Shown here: piece after piece, positions 1-12,501 of the stretch
How the letters are laid out: each line of letters opens with the position of its first letter
Position numbering within the stretch: the first letter of the stretch is position 1
Source of the DNA: Quercus robur
Lineage: Eukaryota; Streptophyta; Magnoliopsida; Fagales; Fagaceae
Assembly: GCF_932294415.1 (NCBI RefSeq)
Contig: NC_065539.1
Span: 32,924,001-32,988,000, forward strand
Reading direction: 5' to 3'
DNA length: 64,000 nt
The notes under the pieces: model-generated
What the model saw: only the letters and a program-made list of their open reading frames with translations
Told to the model about the DNA's origin: nothing
Database searches by the model: none
Made by a program: the position numbers and the translations under genes

Positions 1-702
1 TAAATCTCTGAACATCTGGATGTTAATAGTGTTTTCGTGTCGCTTGTTTAGAATGTGTGGAAACATGTTTAGGCCATGGCATCACTACTTTGGAACTTGA
101 GAAGAAGATTGGTTTTCTTGATTAGTATTCAAGTGGTGTAGAAACACTTTCTTTAGTCTCCCACTTCTGTATTCAAAGTTAAACGAAAGACAGTAAGAAA
201 ATTGGGAGGTTCAATTCTAGAATCACAATTTTTTTTTTTTTTTTTTACCATAGTATTAAAATATTTTCCAATTACCCTAATGTAGTAAAAAAAATCGCAG
301 TACTAAAATATTTTCCTATTACCCTAGTGTAGTCAAGAAAAATAATTATCCTATATATGCATATCATAACATCTCCTAACCAATGTGTAAAATTTTATTG
401 GATTATTTTTTTTTCTTTTGGAAATGAAAGCTAAGATGGAAGGGAAGGGATACATGTTGGTACCTTTATGCTATTTAAGAATAAAAACTTAATAGGGTCT
501 CTTTAAAAAATTAAGACATATATAGAACTTTTTTTTTAAACAATCAGGTTTATTATGAGACCTTTAATACTTTTATGCTTTTTAAAAAATTATTCATATT
601 CTAGAAAACTTTAAAGTCAAAACAAATACCAAACACGAGAAAAAAAAATTATAACCTATATCAACATTATTTTTTCTATTTAACCATTTTTAAAAATAAT
701 TT
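1..702. other. AT-rich intergenic DNA, no gene seen
   Basis: No open frame of note and no RNA gene recognised. It contains a T run (about 230-247) and a short direct repeat around 'attaccctartgtagt' (about 270-290 and 320-335). I see nothing else I can support. Confidence 0.6.
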
Positions 703-2367
703 TGTCACGCCCCGAACCCAGCTATAAAGATAGGCACGTGACAACGGCCGCACACTTATAAACACCCTATAAGTGTGCAAGGCCTTCTTAGCAACTAAAA
801 ATTATCCTAAAAAATTACATCAAATAAATCCAAAATATCTCAACAATTTCTTTATGAATAGATCTCCAATAATTCGAAAGGAACAAAATCCAAACCTAAT
901 GTACATAATGCCAATGCCAATTGGCCAATAGATATAAGACTATTACAAGACCATCTAATCCCAATATCACTAAGCTTCTTTCCCTGGTCACAACACAACA
1001 GCAAAACTCCCAAAACTTGTTATTCCTCACGATCTAAAACTGGAGGAGAAAAAAGGGTGAGTTAACAACTCAATAAGTAACTAAAGTCCTAATAAGTTCT
1101 ATCAAGCAAATAGATTTGCTGCTCACAACACAACAACAAAACTCCCAAAACTTGTTATTCTTCACAATCTAAAACTATAAGGGAAAAAAGGGTGAGTTGA
1201 CAACTCAATAAGTAACTAAAGTCATAAGTTCTATCAAGCGAATAGATTTGTAAAATAATAAGTTGTACATAGATCGAATATTTTAATCTTACAAATATAT
1301 CATAGATGGATTAGAAAATAATCAGTTTTTTATATATTAAAAGTTGTAATTTACAATAGGTTCCAAAAACACATAAGCTGTTTCAAGAACTCAAAGCAGT
1401 TCAAATACTCAAATATAATTCATATTCTTAACAATCTTTTATGACTATGGTCACGCTATATCCCCGTGACTGGGCATCAGATTCAGATGAAACTAGTTTT
1501 GCGCTAATGTATATCTCCTATTAGCTAGGTCTAGAAACACGATAGACTCATGATGCCCTAGATAGAACTAGTTTCGGTACCAATGAATAACACCCCTATT
1601 GGCTGGGTATCAGAGTCAAAAAATAGTCATATTGTCCAAAATCATATATTTCAAATCAAAGTTCAAACAAAAATATATCTCATTTAAATACATAAACACA
1701 CACGCACGCACACACGCACACACACACATATATAATCATATATTTAGTAATCAAATATATTTGTGATAATTCTTTATTCTTTACTTTAAATCAATGTAGC
1801 TAAAACAATTAAAATAAAATTGTAACAATTGTAAACAATTTTTAGTAGTTAAAATACAGTAGTATAAGCAAAATAAAACCAATTAGGATAAGATTACTTA
1901 CCTCAACTAGCTCACCACAAAAGAACTTCTCCCTAACACTTCCTCTAAAATCCTTAGTTATTACCTAAAATAATTTTACAGGCACCATTTACTCAATAAT
2001 CAAATAATTTAAGAAAAACTTATAACAGTACCCGACTAGAAGAGAAACTGCTAAAAATATCCAATAATTTCTCATTATTAACTCTTCTCATAAGAACAAA
2101 AATAGCATCCTAGGGGACTTATCCTATATTTTAGAACCATCATTAATTTATACAATATAAATTTTGTCTCCTTACCAAGCACATTATGTGCAACCCTATG
2201 CCAAAATACTTATTGAAATTGAAGTCTGTTGTTTGGAAAAAAATCCTGCAATAGATGTACAATTAAATATACAATTGACATCAATTCATTTCAATACAAC
2301 TAAAGTAATGCCGGGATCACCATAACCCATAGTTATCACAACTGTACTGAACATCAACTTGAGCAAT
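703..2367. repeat. Non-coding repeat-derived DNA of unknown class
   Basis: It begins with tgtcacgccccgaaccc, a sequence type I associate with dispersed plant LTR or LARD-like repeats, but I could not find both ends or a target duplication. It holds a tandem duplication (listed separately) and a CA/CG-rich dinucleotide tract at about 1697-1735. No coding potential. The same anonymous DNA probably resumes at 13597 after the nested insertions. Confidence 0.35.
991..1258. repeat. Two-copy tandem duplication, period about 135 bp
   Basis: Copy 1 (about 991-1125) and copy 2 (about 1126-1258) both run from 'caacacaacarcaaaactcc' through 'gggtgagttracaactcaa' to 'aatagatttg', with a few substitutions and small indels. 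Seen directly; function unknown. Confidence 0.8.
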
Positions 2368-2481
2368 AGTCATGTTAGAAATATATAAGACATATTAGCT
2401 CATTGTAATAGGCCCAAGCCCACTCCTACTTGTACTAGTAGTCTAGGGTTTAGTCGCCTATATATACTCATGTTAGGGTTC

Positions 2482-3104
2482 TGTATGGTGTATGGCCTCA
2501 GGCCCAATGGGCCTTGGCTCGAACATTTTCAAGAATCGAAGTTGAGCCCAAACCTCATAGTAAGTCCATATCGGTTTTAAGTGCGTGATAGATAAGCCTA
2601 TGTCCGGCCGTTTACGATTTGTTCGGGATTGCATATGCCTAGAATGACATACCTCCCCTGTGGCTCAGTATTGCCTTAGGGAGTATCGTTGCCGGGCGAT
2701 CTTTTGGAAGCGGAAATCAGTTCCAAAGCCACTACCACCATTTCCAACGAGATATATTCCATGTCAGGAATAATCACATCGGACCCCACCTACACAAGTG
2801 AGACCAAAATGCAATCATGAAACCCCCATAAACTTTAAGCTATAAATAGAAGAATTGAGTAAAGAAAGGGGGTTAGGAACTCTAGAAAAGAAAGGGAGAA
2901 AAGAGAGAGAAAGAAAGCGAATTAGGAGAGCTAGGGAAGAGAGTAGCACGGATAGGAAAGCAAGGGCGTTTACTGGGGTTAAGGGAAGTTAAAGTGTCAC
3001 TCGGAGTGGAACTACCCTTAGTAGGAAACACTAGGCCCACTCTATAAGTAAATTGTGAGCCCAATTCTAGGCCCGGACCCTGAGGCAGAGGTTGGGTGCC
3101 CACA
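2482..3104 (+). repeat. 5' LTR of the old Gypsy element
   Basis: Starts TGTA and ends CACA; 623 bp, the same length as the 3' LTR. A TATA box (ctataaatag, 2840-2849) lies where the U3 promoter should be, about 265 bp before the LTR end. A purine-rich stretch follows it. Confidence 0.93.
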
Positions 3105-3106
3105 AT

Positions 3107-3122
3107 TGGCGCCATCCGTGGG
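3107..3122 (+). promoter_or_regulatory. Primer binding site
   Basis: Two bases after the LTR end, tggcgccatccgtggg would pair with the CCA-terminated 3' end of a host tRNA. This is the form common in plant Tat elements. I do not assign the tRNA identity. Confidence 0.8.
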
Positions 3123-3167
3123 AATCTCCTACGTAGCTGTGGTTCTGCTGAGACTCGTGCGGGGAAA

Positions 3168-4755
3168 ATGTCCAAAGGTCAATCAAGGAGCTATGCTGAA
3201 AAATGGTTCTGGGAGATCTTTTTGAGGATCTACTTGGCGGGAAAGGAGGTAGAAGAGACGCAAAGATAGAGAGTATGAACAGGAGGAAAGGCAGTCTGGC
3301 CTCGGAGAAGGGTTATTTCAAACGCACCAGGCATTGTCAGGCACTTCGGGGTGTGAGCGTTTTGATAGGAGGGATAAGGAACTCGAACACTTGCGTAGAT
3401 TGGTAAGGGATTTGGAGTTGGAGGCAAGAGATAGACGTTGCAAAAGAGACCGCAAAGAGTGAGCAGAGGGATTTGCTAGTGTGGGAGGGGCTATGGAGAA
3501 ACTTCCCACCAGTCTGGTTCCCATCGACACTAGGATCGCTCTCGGGAGTATGCGGACTGGGACTCAATCTGCCTAGAGGGGTGATGACCCTAGAATGCTG
3601 CCATGGATGCCATGAGCTGAGCATTGCGAAGAGCTGCTCGATCACCGTTCTCGAGAGACATAGAACAGGCACCGATGCCGAGTAGATTTACTAGACCCCC
3701 ATTTAGCTCTTATGACAGGAAAACGGATCCGGTAGAACATGTAAGTCATTATATCCAGATGATGTCCTTGCACACTCATAACGATGCACTGATGTGTAAG
3801 GTATTTCTTTCGAGCCTCGAGTTCACCGCTTTAAGGTGGTTCAATGGATTGAGGAAAGGTTCGATTCATAGTTTTGCCGAGCTGATTCAGGAGTTTGGTG
3901 TCCGGTTTATGACCTACAGCTAGGTGCCGTAACTGGTGGACGTGTTGCTATCTATGAAGATGGAAGCCGGGAAACCCTTCGCAGCTACACTAGCCGGTAT
4001 AGGGAACTATATAACGAGATCGGTTAGGGTAATGAAAAAATCGCAACGAGCACCTTTCAATTAGGATTTCCCAAGGATTCTGAGCTGCAAGACTCATTGA
4101 CCAGGAGGCCTCCTGAGGATATGAGGCAGTTGATGAGGTGTATCAAAGAGTATAAAATATTAGAGGATGATCGGCAGCAGAATAAAGGCAAGGCTCTGGT
4201 CACGCGTCAACCTCGGTAAGGGGGTTTTCAGTCAAGACCCCGAAAGGACTTGAGAATCCAGGAACCGAGTGCACAGGCAGGGGAAGTGAACGTGACGTTC
4301 AAGGAGTCGGTGCATAGGATTGTGGATCGAATTACGAACGAGCCATACTTTCAGTGGCCAAACAAGATAGGGGTGACCCGTTGAAAAGAAATCAGAATTT
4401 GTACTACACTTATTATAGAGATAAGGGGCATACCACTGAACAATATAGGGTGTTAAAAGATCATTTAGAGTAGTTGGTAAATGCGGGGTATTTGAAAGAA
4501 TTTGTGGTGGACTTAAGAAATCAAGAGGCTGGGCAGGGTATCCAACCTCGGAGGAATCCTTTCCCGCCCCTATTGGGAGTGATAGAGGTCATCCATGCAG
4601 CTTCAAGGGGTACCCTAGTGACCCAGAGGAGAGGGGTATTGGTCATGGTTCCCGTAGAGAGTTGTTTGGATGAGCAACCCTCCGAGAAGAAGTTGAAGTT
4701 CACTCAGGAGCCCATTGCTTTCAGTGATGACGACCTAGAAGGGACGATCCAGCCA
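3168..4755 (+). pseudogene. Gag pseudogene of the old Gypsy element
   Basis: The frame begins at an ATG 64 nt after the LTR, matching the gag start of the younger element. Recognisable pieces include the capsid-like segment with LRWFNGLRKGSIHSF (about 3830-3890) and the decayed zinc-knuckle region near 4400-4445. There the first and last cysteines of the younger copy are replaced by tyrosine. Stops are visible, for example a TAG near 3921-3923, and frame changes occur around 3600 and 3960. No functional Gag can be made. The product would have been the particle-forming capsid/nucleocapsid protein. Confidence 0.85.
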
Positions 4756-5220
4756 CACGACGATGCTTTGGTGGTCACAGCTCGGATAAATGATTTTATA
4801 GTGAAAATGGTATTGATAGATCAGGAGAGTGGTGCTGAAGTGATGTATCTCGACTTGTTCAGGGGGCTTGTCTTAAAGAAAGAGGATCTCTCTAATTACG
4901 ACACACCCTTGGTGGGGTTTGATGGTCAGATGGTGATCCTGAAGGGGTAGATTTCGCTCCCTGTAAATATGGAAGGCAAGGAAGTAATGGTGACCTTTAT
5001 AGTAGTTGTTTCATTTTCTCTGTATACGGCGATTCTTGGAAGGCCATGGATCCACGCAATGGGGGCAGTTCCATCTACCCTGCATGTTAAGGTCAAGTTC
5101 CGCACTGAGCATGGTATTGCCATAGTAAGAGGAAACCAGCAAGTGGCCAAGCAATGCTTGGTGGCCGTTGTTAACCAGGAGATGAAGCAAAAGGAGTCAA
5201 CTGAGGGGGTTCCCTTATAG
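4756..5220 (+). pseudogene. Aspartic protease pseudogene of the old Gypsy element
   Basis: The codons read through from gag with a glutamine codon (CAG) where the younger element has a TAA. The active-site region reads IDQESGAEV, against IDQGSGADV in the younger copy. The family motif is D-S/T-G, so this copy is altered. A stop at 4948-4950 breaks the frame. The segment with AILGRPWIHAMGAVPSTLH (about 5030-5085) is typical of the protease end of Tat elements. It ends in TAG at 5218-5220, followed directly by CAATTA. Confidence 0.85.
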
Positions 5221-5226
5221 CAATTA
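5218..5226 (+). promoter_or_regulatory. Leaky-stop context TAG CAA TTA at the protease/RT junction
   Basis: The protease frame ends TAG and the next six bases are CAATTA. This fits the UAG CAR YYA readthrough consensus known from tobacco mosaic virus. The same nine bases occur at the same junction of the younger element (44150-44158), although flanking codons differ. Readthrough itself is inferred. Confidence 0.7.
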
Positions 5227-8200
5227 AAGGAACCCCAACCGATTGGGAGCTAGATACTCCGGAGACTTAATAATGGTGAAGATACTGCCAGACGAGGATA
5301 GAAGTTTTCAGATAGGAGTAGGCATGAAGGACGAGGATAGGGTGGAGATGCTGTTATTACTGATACAGAACGTCGATGTGTTTGCCTGAAGCCTATACGA
5401 AGTGCCTGGGTTGGACCCTGAATTTATAGTTCACAAACTTAATGTAGACCTGTTATTTCCTCCTAGGAAGCAGAAGTTGAGGAGGTCGGCCAAGGAGCAC
5501 GTCGAGGCAGTCAAGATGGAAGTCCAGAAGTTGAGAGAAGCGGGGGCAATAAGGGAGGTTTTCGTTCTGGAATGACTTGCAAATATTGTGGTAATGAAAA
5601 AGAAGAATGAGAAGTGGAGGGTTTGTGTAGATTTTACTGATTTAAACTGGGCATGTCCGAAAGACCCCTTCCCTATGCCGAAGATTGATTAGCTAGTAGA
5701 TGCTACGTACGGGCACTTGAGGATGAGTTTTCTAGATACTTTTCAGGGTTATCACCAAATTGCCCTGGTTGCCGAGGATCAGGAGAAGACAACGTTCATT
5801 TCCCCTAATGCCAATTACCACTATATCGTGATGCCATTTGGCCTAAAGAATGCTAGAGCCACTTATGACAAGGATGTTCAGGGATATGATTGGGTGTACA
5901 GTGGAAATATATATTGACGACATGATGGTTAAAAGAAAACAAGAGAAGGGGCACGTCGGTGATCTCGAGGAAGTGTTCGAAGTGCTCCAGCGGCACAAGC
6001 TATGTCTTAATGCTGACAAGTGCGTTTTTGGAGTGAAGACTGGCAAGTTCCTTGGGTATATGATCACTTACCGAGGAATAAAGGACAATCCCGATCAGAT
6101 TAAAGCTATGGAGAGCCTCAAGCCACTAGGTAATCCGAAGGAAGTCTAAGTGCTGACTGGCATGCTAGCCGCCCGAATCGGTTTATTTCAAAGTTTGCAG
6201 ACCGTTGCTGTCCATTTTACCAGCTTCTAAAAAAATGGAAGGGATTCCAATGGAATGAAAAATGTGAAAGGGCTTTTCAGGATTTGAAAGATTATTTGGT
6301 ACGAGCACCTGTGCTGTCAGCCCTAGAGCCTGATGAGGATTTATTTATATATCTTTCGGTATCCGAGCATGCCGTGAGTGTCTAAGGGATCAAGGTGTGT
6401 AACAACCCATATACTATGTTATCAAAACTTTGGACGATGCCGAGACGAGGTATTTGCCCCTAGCAAAATTGGTGTTAGCACTAGTACATGCTACCAGGAA
6501 GTTGCCCCATTACTTTCAAGCCCATACCATTTATGTATTGACTAAGTATCCCTTACAGTCATTATTAAAGAGGTCTGATTTCATGGGTACGATAGACAAG
6601 TGGGGGACTCAGTTGGGCTCTTTTGACATTAGGTACAGACCTAGGAATTCGGTGAAGGGTCAAGTTCTCGCAGATTTTGTTATAGTGTTTTCTCCGAGGA
6701 AGGAAATGAAGGTGGTTTGTCATGTGGAGGTTCACCCGTGGAAGGTATTTGTGGATGATGCATCTAGTGCAATGGGGGCTCGAGCTGGAATTGTCATCAT
6801 TACCTCGGAAGGAATAAGATTGGAAAATTCTTTTAGGTTGGGGTTTAGAGCTTCCAACAACGAAGCCGAGTATGAAGCCTTGTTTGCCGGATTAAGAGCT
6901 GTTTTGGATTTGGGTGCTCGGGAAGTTAAGGTTTACTCGGATTCCCAGTTGGTGGTTAATCAAGTGCAGAGTAGTTTTGAAGCTAGGGACCCCTGAATGA
7001 TGGAGTACTTGCAGTTGGAAAGGCAGATTATGAACCAGTTTCTGAAGGCAAAGGTGGTTTAAGTGGCTAGGGGGCAGAACCGGCATGTTAACTCTCTGGC
7101 TAATTTGGCATCATCACTAATCGAAAAGGTACCTCAGTTAATCAAGGTGGAGCTAGTGGTGGAATCGAGTATTAACGCAGGGGTAGGTGTTTCAGTGGCA
7201 GCAATGTTCGAGTCATGCTGGATGGATCCAAACATTGACTTTTTGGTCGAGGATCAAGTGCCAGATGATGAAAATGAAGCAGGCAAGGTGCGCAGGGTAG
7301 CTACTTGGTACTAGTTATCAGCAGACCGTAAGCTGTACCGGAGGTCTTTCGAGGGGCCGTATCTTCAGTGCTTTCTCCCCAATAAAGTTAATAAGCTCTT
7401 GACCGAACTCCACGAGGGGGTGTGCGGTAGTCATGTTGGGGGACGTTCATTATCACACCAAGCAATGACCTAGAGATTTTGGTGGCCATAAATGCAGAAG
7501 GATGCTGCTGAGTGCGTGTGGAAGTGCAAGCGGTGTCAAAAGCACGCCCCGTTGATCCATCAACCAACAAGAAGTCTGAATCCTATCAGTAGCCCATGGC
7601 CCTTTGTGTAGTGGGGGCTGGACATTGTTGGTCCATTCCTCCGAGCTACAGGAAATCGCAGGTTTGTTCTAGTGGTCGTGGACTACTTCATTAAGTGGGC
7701 GGAGGCTGAGGCATTGGCTAATATCCAGGATGTAGATGTCAAGAAGTTTGTGTGGATAAATATAGTAACAAGATTTGGAGTACCAAAGTCCTTAGTATCT
7801 GATAACGAGTTACAATTTGACAGCAAAGCCTTCCTCAAGTTCTGTAGTAATCTTGGTATCAAGAATAAGTATTCCACCCCAGCATATCTGCAAAGTAACG
7901 GCCAAGCTAAGGCCACTAACAAAGCAATTGTAAATGAATTAAAGAAAAGATTGGAGGGTGCTAAGGGTAGGTGGGCCGAAGAGCTGCCTAATGTTTTGTA
8001 GCATACCAGACAACTTCCAGAAGGTCTATGGGAGAAACTCCATTCTCTCTAACGTACAGAGCGGAAGCAGTCATACCGGTCGAGGTAAATTTATGCAGTG
8101 CTCAGGTTTTAGGATTTGTCCCTACCGAGAATGATGAATTAATGGTGAAGTAGCTGGACCTGTTCGAAGAATGCCGGGAATCGGCAACCATACAGCTAGC

Positions 8201-8456
8201 TGAGTATCAACAAAAGCTTGCTTGGCGATACAACAGGGATGTAAAGAGGAGGGAATTTAGCGCTGGAGACTTGGTGCTACGGAGAGTAGTAGGAAACGCA
8301 AGGGACGTCAGTGCAAGAAAGTTAGCCCCAACCTGGGTAGGGCCGTACAGAGTTACTGCCATTGTTGGAGCAGGAGCATACTATCTGGACGATTTGGATG
8401 CAAGACCACTTCCCTGACCATGGAATATGCATAATTTGAAAAAAATTTACCACTGA
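5221..8456 (+). pseudogene. Pol pseudogene (RT, two RNase H domains, integrase) of the old Gypsy element
   Basis: Frame pieces match the younger element's pol in order. RT begins near 5276; the catalytic segment YIDDMMV lies near 5910-5935, followed by the first RNase H (about 6310-6690). The second, archaeal-type RNase H follows (about 6735-7130), then the integrase zinc region (about 7420-7560), the catalytic core (about 7615-7960) and the C-terminal end to 8456. Stops include a TGA near 5388-5390 and a TAG near 7999-8001. Several frame changes are visible, for example near 5240-5275 and 5860-5890. The dual RNase H is the hallmark of Tat/Ogre elements. Confidence 0.9.
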
Positions 8457-8567
8457 CCGTTGGAATGCAGTAACTCGGGTTGAATGCATTGTAATATGTG
8501 CACAATGTATATGCATGCATGTGTATTCACACTCCTAGCATCGTCATTATTGATTTGTTGACTAGTT

Positions 8568-9120
8568 AAGGACAAAAACCTGTCCCCGGTTTGATCCTTA
8601 TTACCGGACAAGTGGAAACCTAATTCCTATTTTATCTAAGGACAGAAACCTGTCCCTGGTTCGACTCCCCTGTTCGATTCTTATCACCGAACAGGTGGAA
8701 GCCTCATCCTTATTTTATCTAAGGACAGAAACCTGTCCCCGATTCGATCCTTATCACCGGACAAGTGGAAACCCCATCCCTATTTTATCTAAGGACAGAA
8801 ACCTGTCCCCGGTTCGATCCTTATCACCGAACAGGTAGAAACCTAATCCCTATTTTATCTAAGGACAGAAACCTATCCCCAGTTCGATCCTTATCATCGG
8901 ACATGTGGAAACCTCATCCCTATTTTATCTAAGGACAGAAACCTGTCCCCGGTTCAATCCTTATCATCGGATAGTTGGAAACCTAATCCCTATTTTATCT
9001 AAGGACAGAAACCTGTCCTCGGTTCGATCCTTATCACCGGATAGGTGGAAACCTAATCCCTATTTTATTTGATAGAAACTTATTCCCGATTCAATCCCTA
9101 TCAACGGACAGGTGGAAAAT
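8568..9120 (+). repeat. Tandem array of ~70-bp hairpin repeats, old Gypsy element
   Basis: About eight units begin at aaggaca: 8568, 8638, 8721, 8791, 8861, 8931 and 9001, with a decayed one near 9070. The period is 70 bp, with one 83-bp unit. Each unit contains CCCGG, a loop of about 14 nt including 'tcgatcc', then CCGG. The array sits just downstream of pol. The younger element has a 69-bp array at the same place with a different but also complementary stem. Confidence 0.9.
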
Positions 9121-9314
9121 TAATCTTGACCTCTATTTAATCTGAAAGCAGAAGCCCTTTTGATCTTGATTGTCGGACAAAAGAGCATCCTAATTCAGTT
9201 AAGCAAAGAAAAACGTGGCCGAAGTAATTCAACTCCAAATATATTACTAAAAATTGTTCACGAAGGCAAATATCAATAAAAGTTGTCCACGGATTTAAAC
9301 AAAGCTGATGTTTT

Positions 9315-9404
9315 GTCACCATATGCTAGTGACTATAAGTATACTAAATAAACAAGGCAAAAGATAAAATAAAGCAAGTGTTTGGTCACCACATCCTGGT
9401 GACC
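9315..9404. repeat. Pair of GTCACC/GGTGAC hairpins, old Gypsy element
   Basis: At 9384-9404 the 7-bp arms GGTCACC and GGTGACC flank a 7-nt loop. A decayed copy lies at 9315-9333 (gtcacc...gtgac). The pair sits between the 3' end of pol with its hairpin array and the 3' end of the antisense gene. It has a counterpart at 48141-48215. Confidence 0.75.
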
Positions 9405-9536
9405 ATAGGCAAATCAAACAAAATGAATTTAAAAGTAGACAAAAGAAGGAATAAGTAAAATCTTTTAAACGGTTGGATCATCAAGCTGACTAGGAGTAGT
9501 GTCGGCAGCGTGCTTGGCTTGGGCATCCCCGGTGGG

Positions 9537-12416
9537 CTAAGTAATAGGATCTGGATTGGAGGACGGGGCATTGTGCAGTAGGGCATCTGGGTTGCTAGTG
9601 ATCTCGAGATCAACTAACTCCACGTGAGAGTCAATTGCCTCCACCAGCGCCCTCAAGCTGGGGGTGTCTCCTTCCTCGGCATCTTTTGGATTTTGAACTG
9701 GAGAGAGAGGAGGCTCGGGGTAAGGTATTTCCTCGAGGTTTCTTAATGGTGAATCATCTAGTACCCTCATTGCTTGTAGAGTAGCCACCTACCCTCGCCG
9801 AACCTATGGCGCCTCGATTGGTAAATGATAGGCTCCATAGAATTTTCGGCATCCGTGAAGCCTGTATTGTGCCATTTGTCCTCGGCCTCTGCAAGGGCTG
9901 TCTTTAGCTCCTCGATCTTGGTGGCCCGCACCAGATTTAAGCTCTTCGTCTCGGCCAGCTTAAGCTTCATCTCCCCCAGTTTTTCACCCGTCTCTGCCAA
10001 GCTCTGCTCAGCCAATGGTTGGGCTCTCTCAGATTCTTGTGCTTTTCTTTCGGCATCCTTGGCAGCCTTATCCTTGTCCTTTGCCGTGGCCACTGCTACG
10101 TCCTTCAAAGCTCGCTCTTGGTCAACGTCCTTGGCGGCCTCTTTTAGCCGGTCCTCGAGCATGTAAGCCAGTTGCGCTGCCTGTAATAACAATGTCAACA
10201 AGCGTAAAGGAAGAGTATAAACACTTACTCGTGAAACAAAAGAAAACTAAAGTGCATTACTGCTATGGTGTGCCACTGAAGCCGGGGGGATAAGGATTCA
10301 TTTGCATCACCCGAGAAGAAGTGCACGTCTTCCGAAAGCTGCAGGCCCTGGCCCAGGCTTTGCGCGACCTGTGCACCTTCGCCCTAAACCTAGGTTCTCA
10401 CACTAGCCGTCATAGGGAGGGGCTCGTTCCCGAGCCTAAAAATAGTCTGCCATTCCATGATTGAGTGTGTGGAGGAAGACACCACATTGGATCCCAGTTG
10501 TCGAGTAGGGTGAGCTCCGCCAATGGGCTCCCGAATAACTAAACTGCCTGTCATAGCAATTGGGGGAGTCCTTGAGGGGGCTTCTTCTTGTACTCGGGGA
10601 GGGTCTGTAATGCGCTGCCTTTTCTGAGTTTGGGTGGTTGGAGGATGCTGATCTCTACCGGGGGCCTGCTGTTGTTGAGCTGATGGGCGTGCACTGGGAA
10701 TGAACCTTTCCATCGTCATTGTCCTTTTGGTCACCATATTGCCCTCTTCCTATTCGACTTTTACTTCAGAAGTCGGGGGGATAAGGATTCATCTGCACCA
10801 CCAGAGAAGAAGTGCACGTCTTCCAAAAGCTACAGGCCCTAGCCCAGGCTTTGTGCGACCTGTGCACCTTCGCCCTAAGCCTAGGTTCTCACACTAGCCA
10901 TCATAGGGAGGGGCTCATTCCTGAGCCTAAAAATAGTTTGCCATTCCACGACCGAGTGTGTGGAGGAAGACGCCACATTGGATCCGAGTTGCTGGGTAGG
11001 GCGAGCTCTGCCAGTGGGCTCCCGAATAACTAAACCACTTGTCGCAGCAACTGGAGGAGTCCTCGAGGGGGCTTCTTCTTGTACTTGAGGAGGGTCTGTA
11101 ATGCGCTGCCTTTTCTGAGTTTGGGTGGTTGGAGGATGCTGATCTCTACCCAGGGCCTGCTGCTGTTGAGCTGATGGGCGTGCACTAGGAATGAACCTTT
11201 CCATCATCATTGTCCTTCTGGTCACCATATTGCCCTCTTCCTGTTCGGCTTTTACTTCAGAAGAATTTATCGACTCGACCTCTGCTTGTTCGGTTGGTTG
11301 AACCACAGCACCGACCTCCTCAACGGGTCTATGGACAACACGACCTTGGAAAATGGAGTTGGCTGATGCGTCTCTCACAGGAACTAATGACTCCGCTCTT
11401 GTCAGTCGGGGGCCGAGGTCCCGAGCTTTGCCTATGGTTAGGTTAGGAGGGAGGAAGTTCGGATGGCGTACATCAATGTAAGATGGTAGTGGGCTATCTA
11501 CTAATAGAGCTTGCCTGAACGGTTGCTAGGTGGAGTAGACTAGAGTGCAACCGAGTATGAGGTGAGATACTCGGAGCTGCCCGTTAAAATTTACGAAGAT
11601 TTTTTATTGGAGAACAAAATTTAAGTCCCTTACATGTACAACTCTAATGTCCAGCTTGAATCTCTTACTGTCTGCATTTAAAAAAAAAAAAAAAAAAAAA
11701 GCAACAACAACAACACAATAACAAACAAACAACACATTTTTAGACAGTAACAAAGATAAACAAAATACAAGTACGAATAATTAGTTATGCACAGTATCGA
11801 CCAACGTCTTGGGGTGAGGTTGGGTAGGTGAGCTCGTTGGCATGTCAATTGCCGCTCCTCCAGAAGTATTCACCAGCTAAATTTTTGTTAGAATCGGGCA
11901 GGAATGATATGAGCCGTACTCATACATCCCTAACTTTCAAGTAATAATCTATCCTAATGTTATCACATAGACTATACATGAAATTGATGTCATGCTGATC
12001 TAGTTGCAATCTGTATAACTGGTTTAAATGGCTGACACAACTCACTACTTGGTAAAATTTGGGAAGGAGTTGGTCGGGACTCAACCCTTAAAATCTAAGC
12101 ATCCTAAGTATCAAAGAGTCCACAGGAAACCTGATCCCTCCTTCTAAGATGGCCATTAAGGGGAAAAACACTACCTGAGGGCGCCACTCGAAAGCGACGT
12201 TACCCTTATGACAGTAAGCTACTTCTATATCCTTAAGAACACCATAGGTCACTCTAAAGTTAGTTAGAGACGCCTCAATGTTAAGAAGGTGAGAGTACCC
12301 CAATTCTAAATCTAGAATCAGAGAAGAAAAAAACAAAAACTTTGAAAGAGAAGAAGGATGGGCGGAGGAACTTACTGTAGGCTCTAGAAATTGGAGATCC
12401 TGGTTGAAAATCTATG
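9537..12416 (-). pseudogene. Antisense gene of the old Gypsy element, decayed
   Basis: On the strand opposite pol, pieces align in order with the antisense gene of the younger element. The 12088-12336 piece contains EGGIRFPVDSL, resembling the plant 'gypsy-type transposon' domain PF04195 as I remember it. Two copies of a proline/glutamine-rich middle part follow at 10390-10737 and 10881-11378. Then come a lysine/alanine/glutamate coiled-coil part (9767-10201) and an acidic tail (9537-9788). A GTAAGT donor (minus strand, about 12370-12375) matches the first intron of the younger copy. The middle part is tandemly duplicated and the frames are broken. Confidence 0.75.
10290..11271. repeat. 491-bp tandem duplication inside the antisense gene
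   Basis: Copy A (10290-10780) and copy B (10781-11271) both start 'ataaggattcat' after a G run. They stay closely similar through the coding part and up to 'tttacttcagaag'. The younger element has only one copy of this part, so the duplication happened within this lineage or copy. Confidence 0.85.
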
Positions 12417-12492
12417 CTCGGAAGAAGTATGCTCGGCAGAGGATGAAATTCGGAGAGTAAGGGTAAAGAGTGGTGTGATGGGTCAAAAGGTA

Positions 12493-12501
12493 CTATTTAT
12501 A
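12493..12501 (-). promoter_or_regulatory. TATA box of the antisense gene, old Gypsy element
   Basis: Read on the minus strand this is TATAAATAG, upstream of the antisense first exon. The same motif is at the equivalent place in the younger element (50743-50751). Promoter activity is inferred. Confidence 0.5.

Noticed and set aside
9825-10293. Plus-strand frames opposite the antisense coiled coil
   Set aside because: Shadows of the minus-strand coiled-coil coding sequence, which has a homologue in the younger element.
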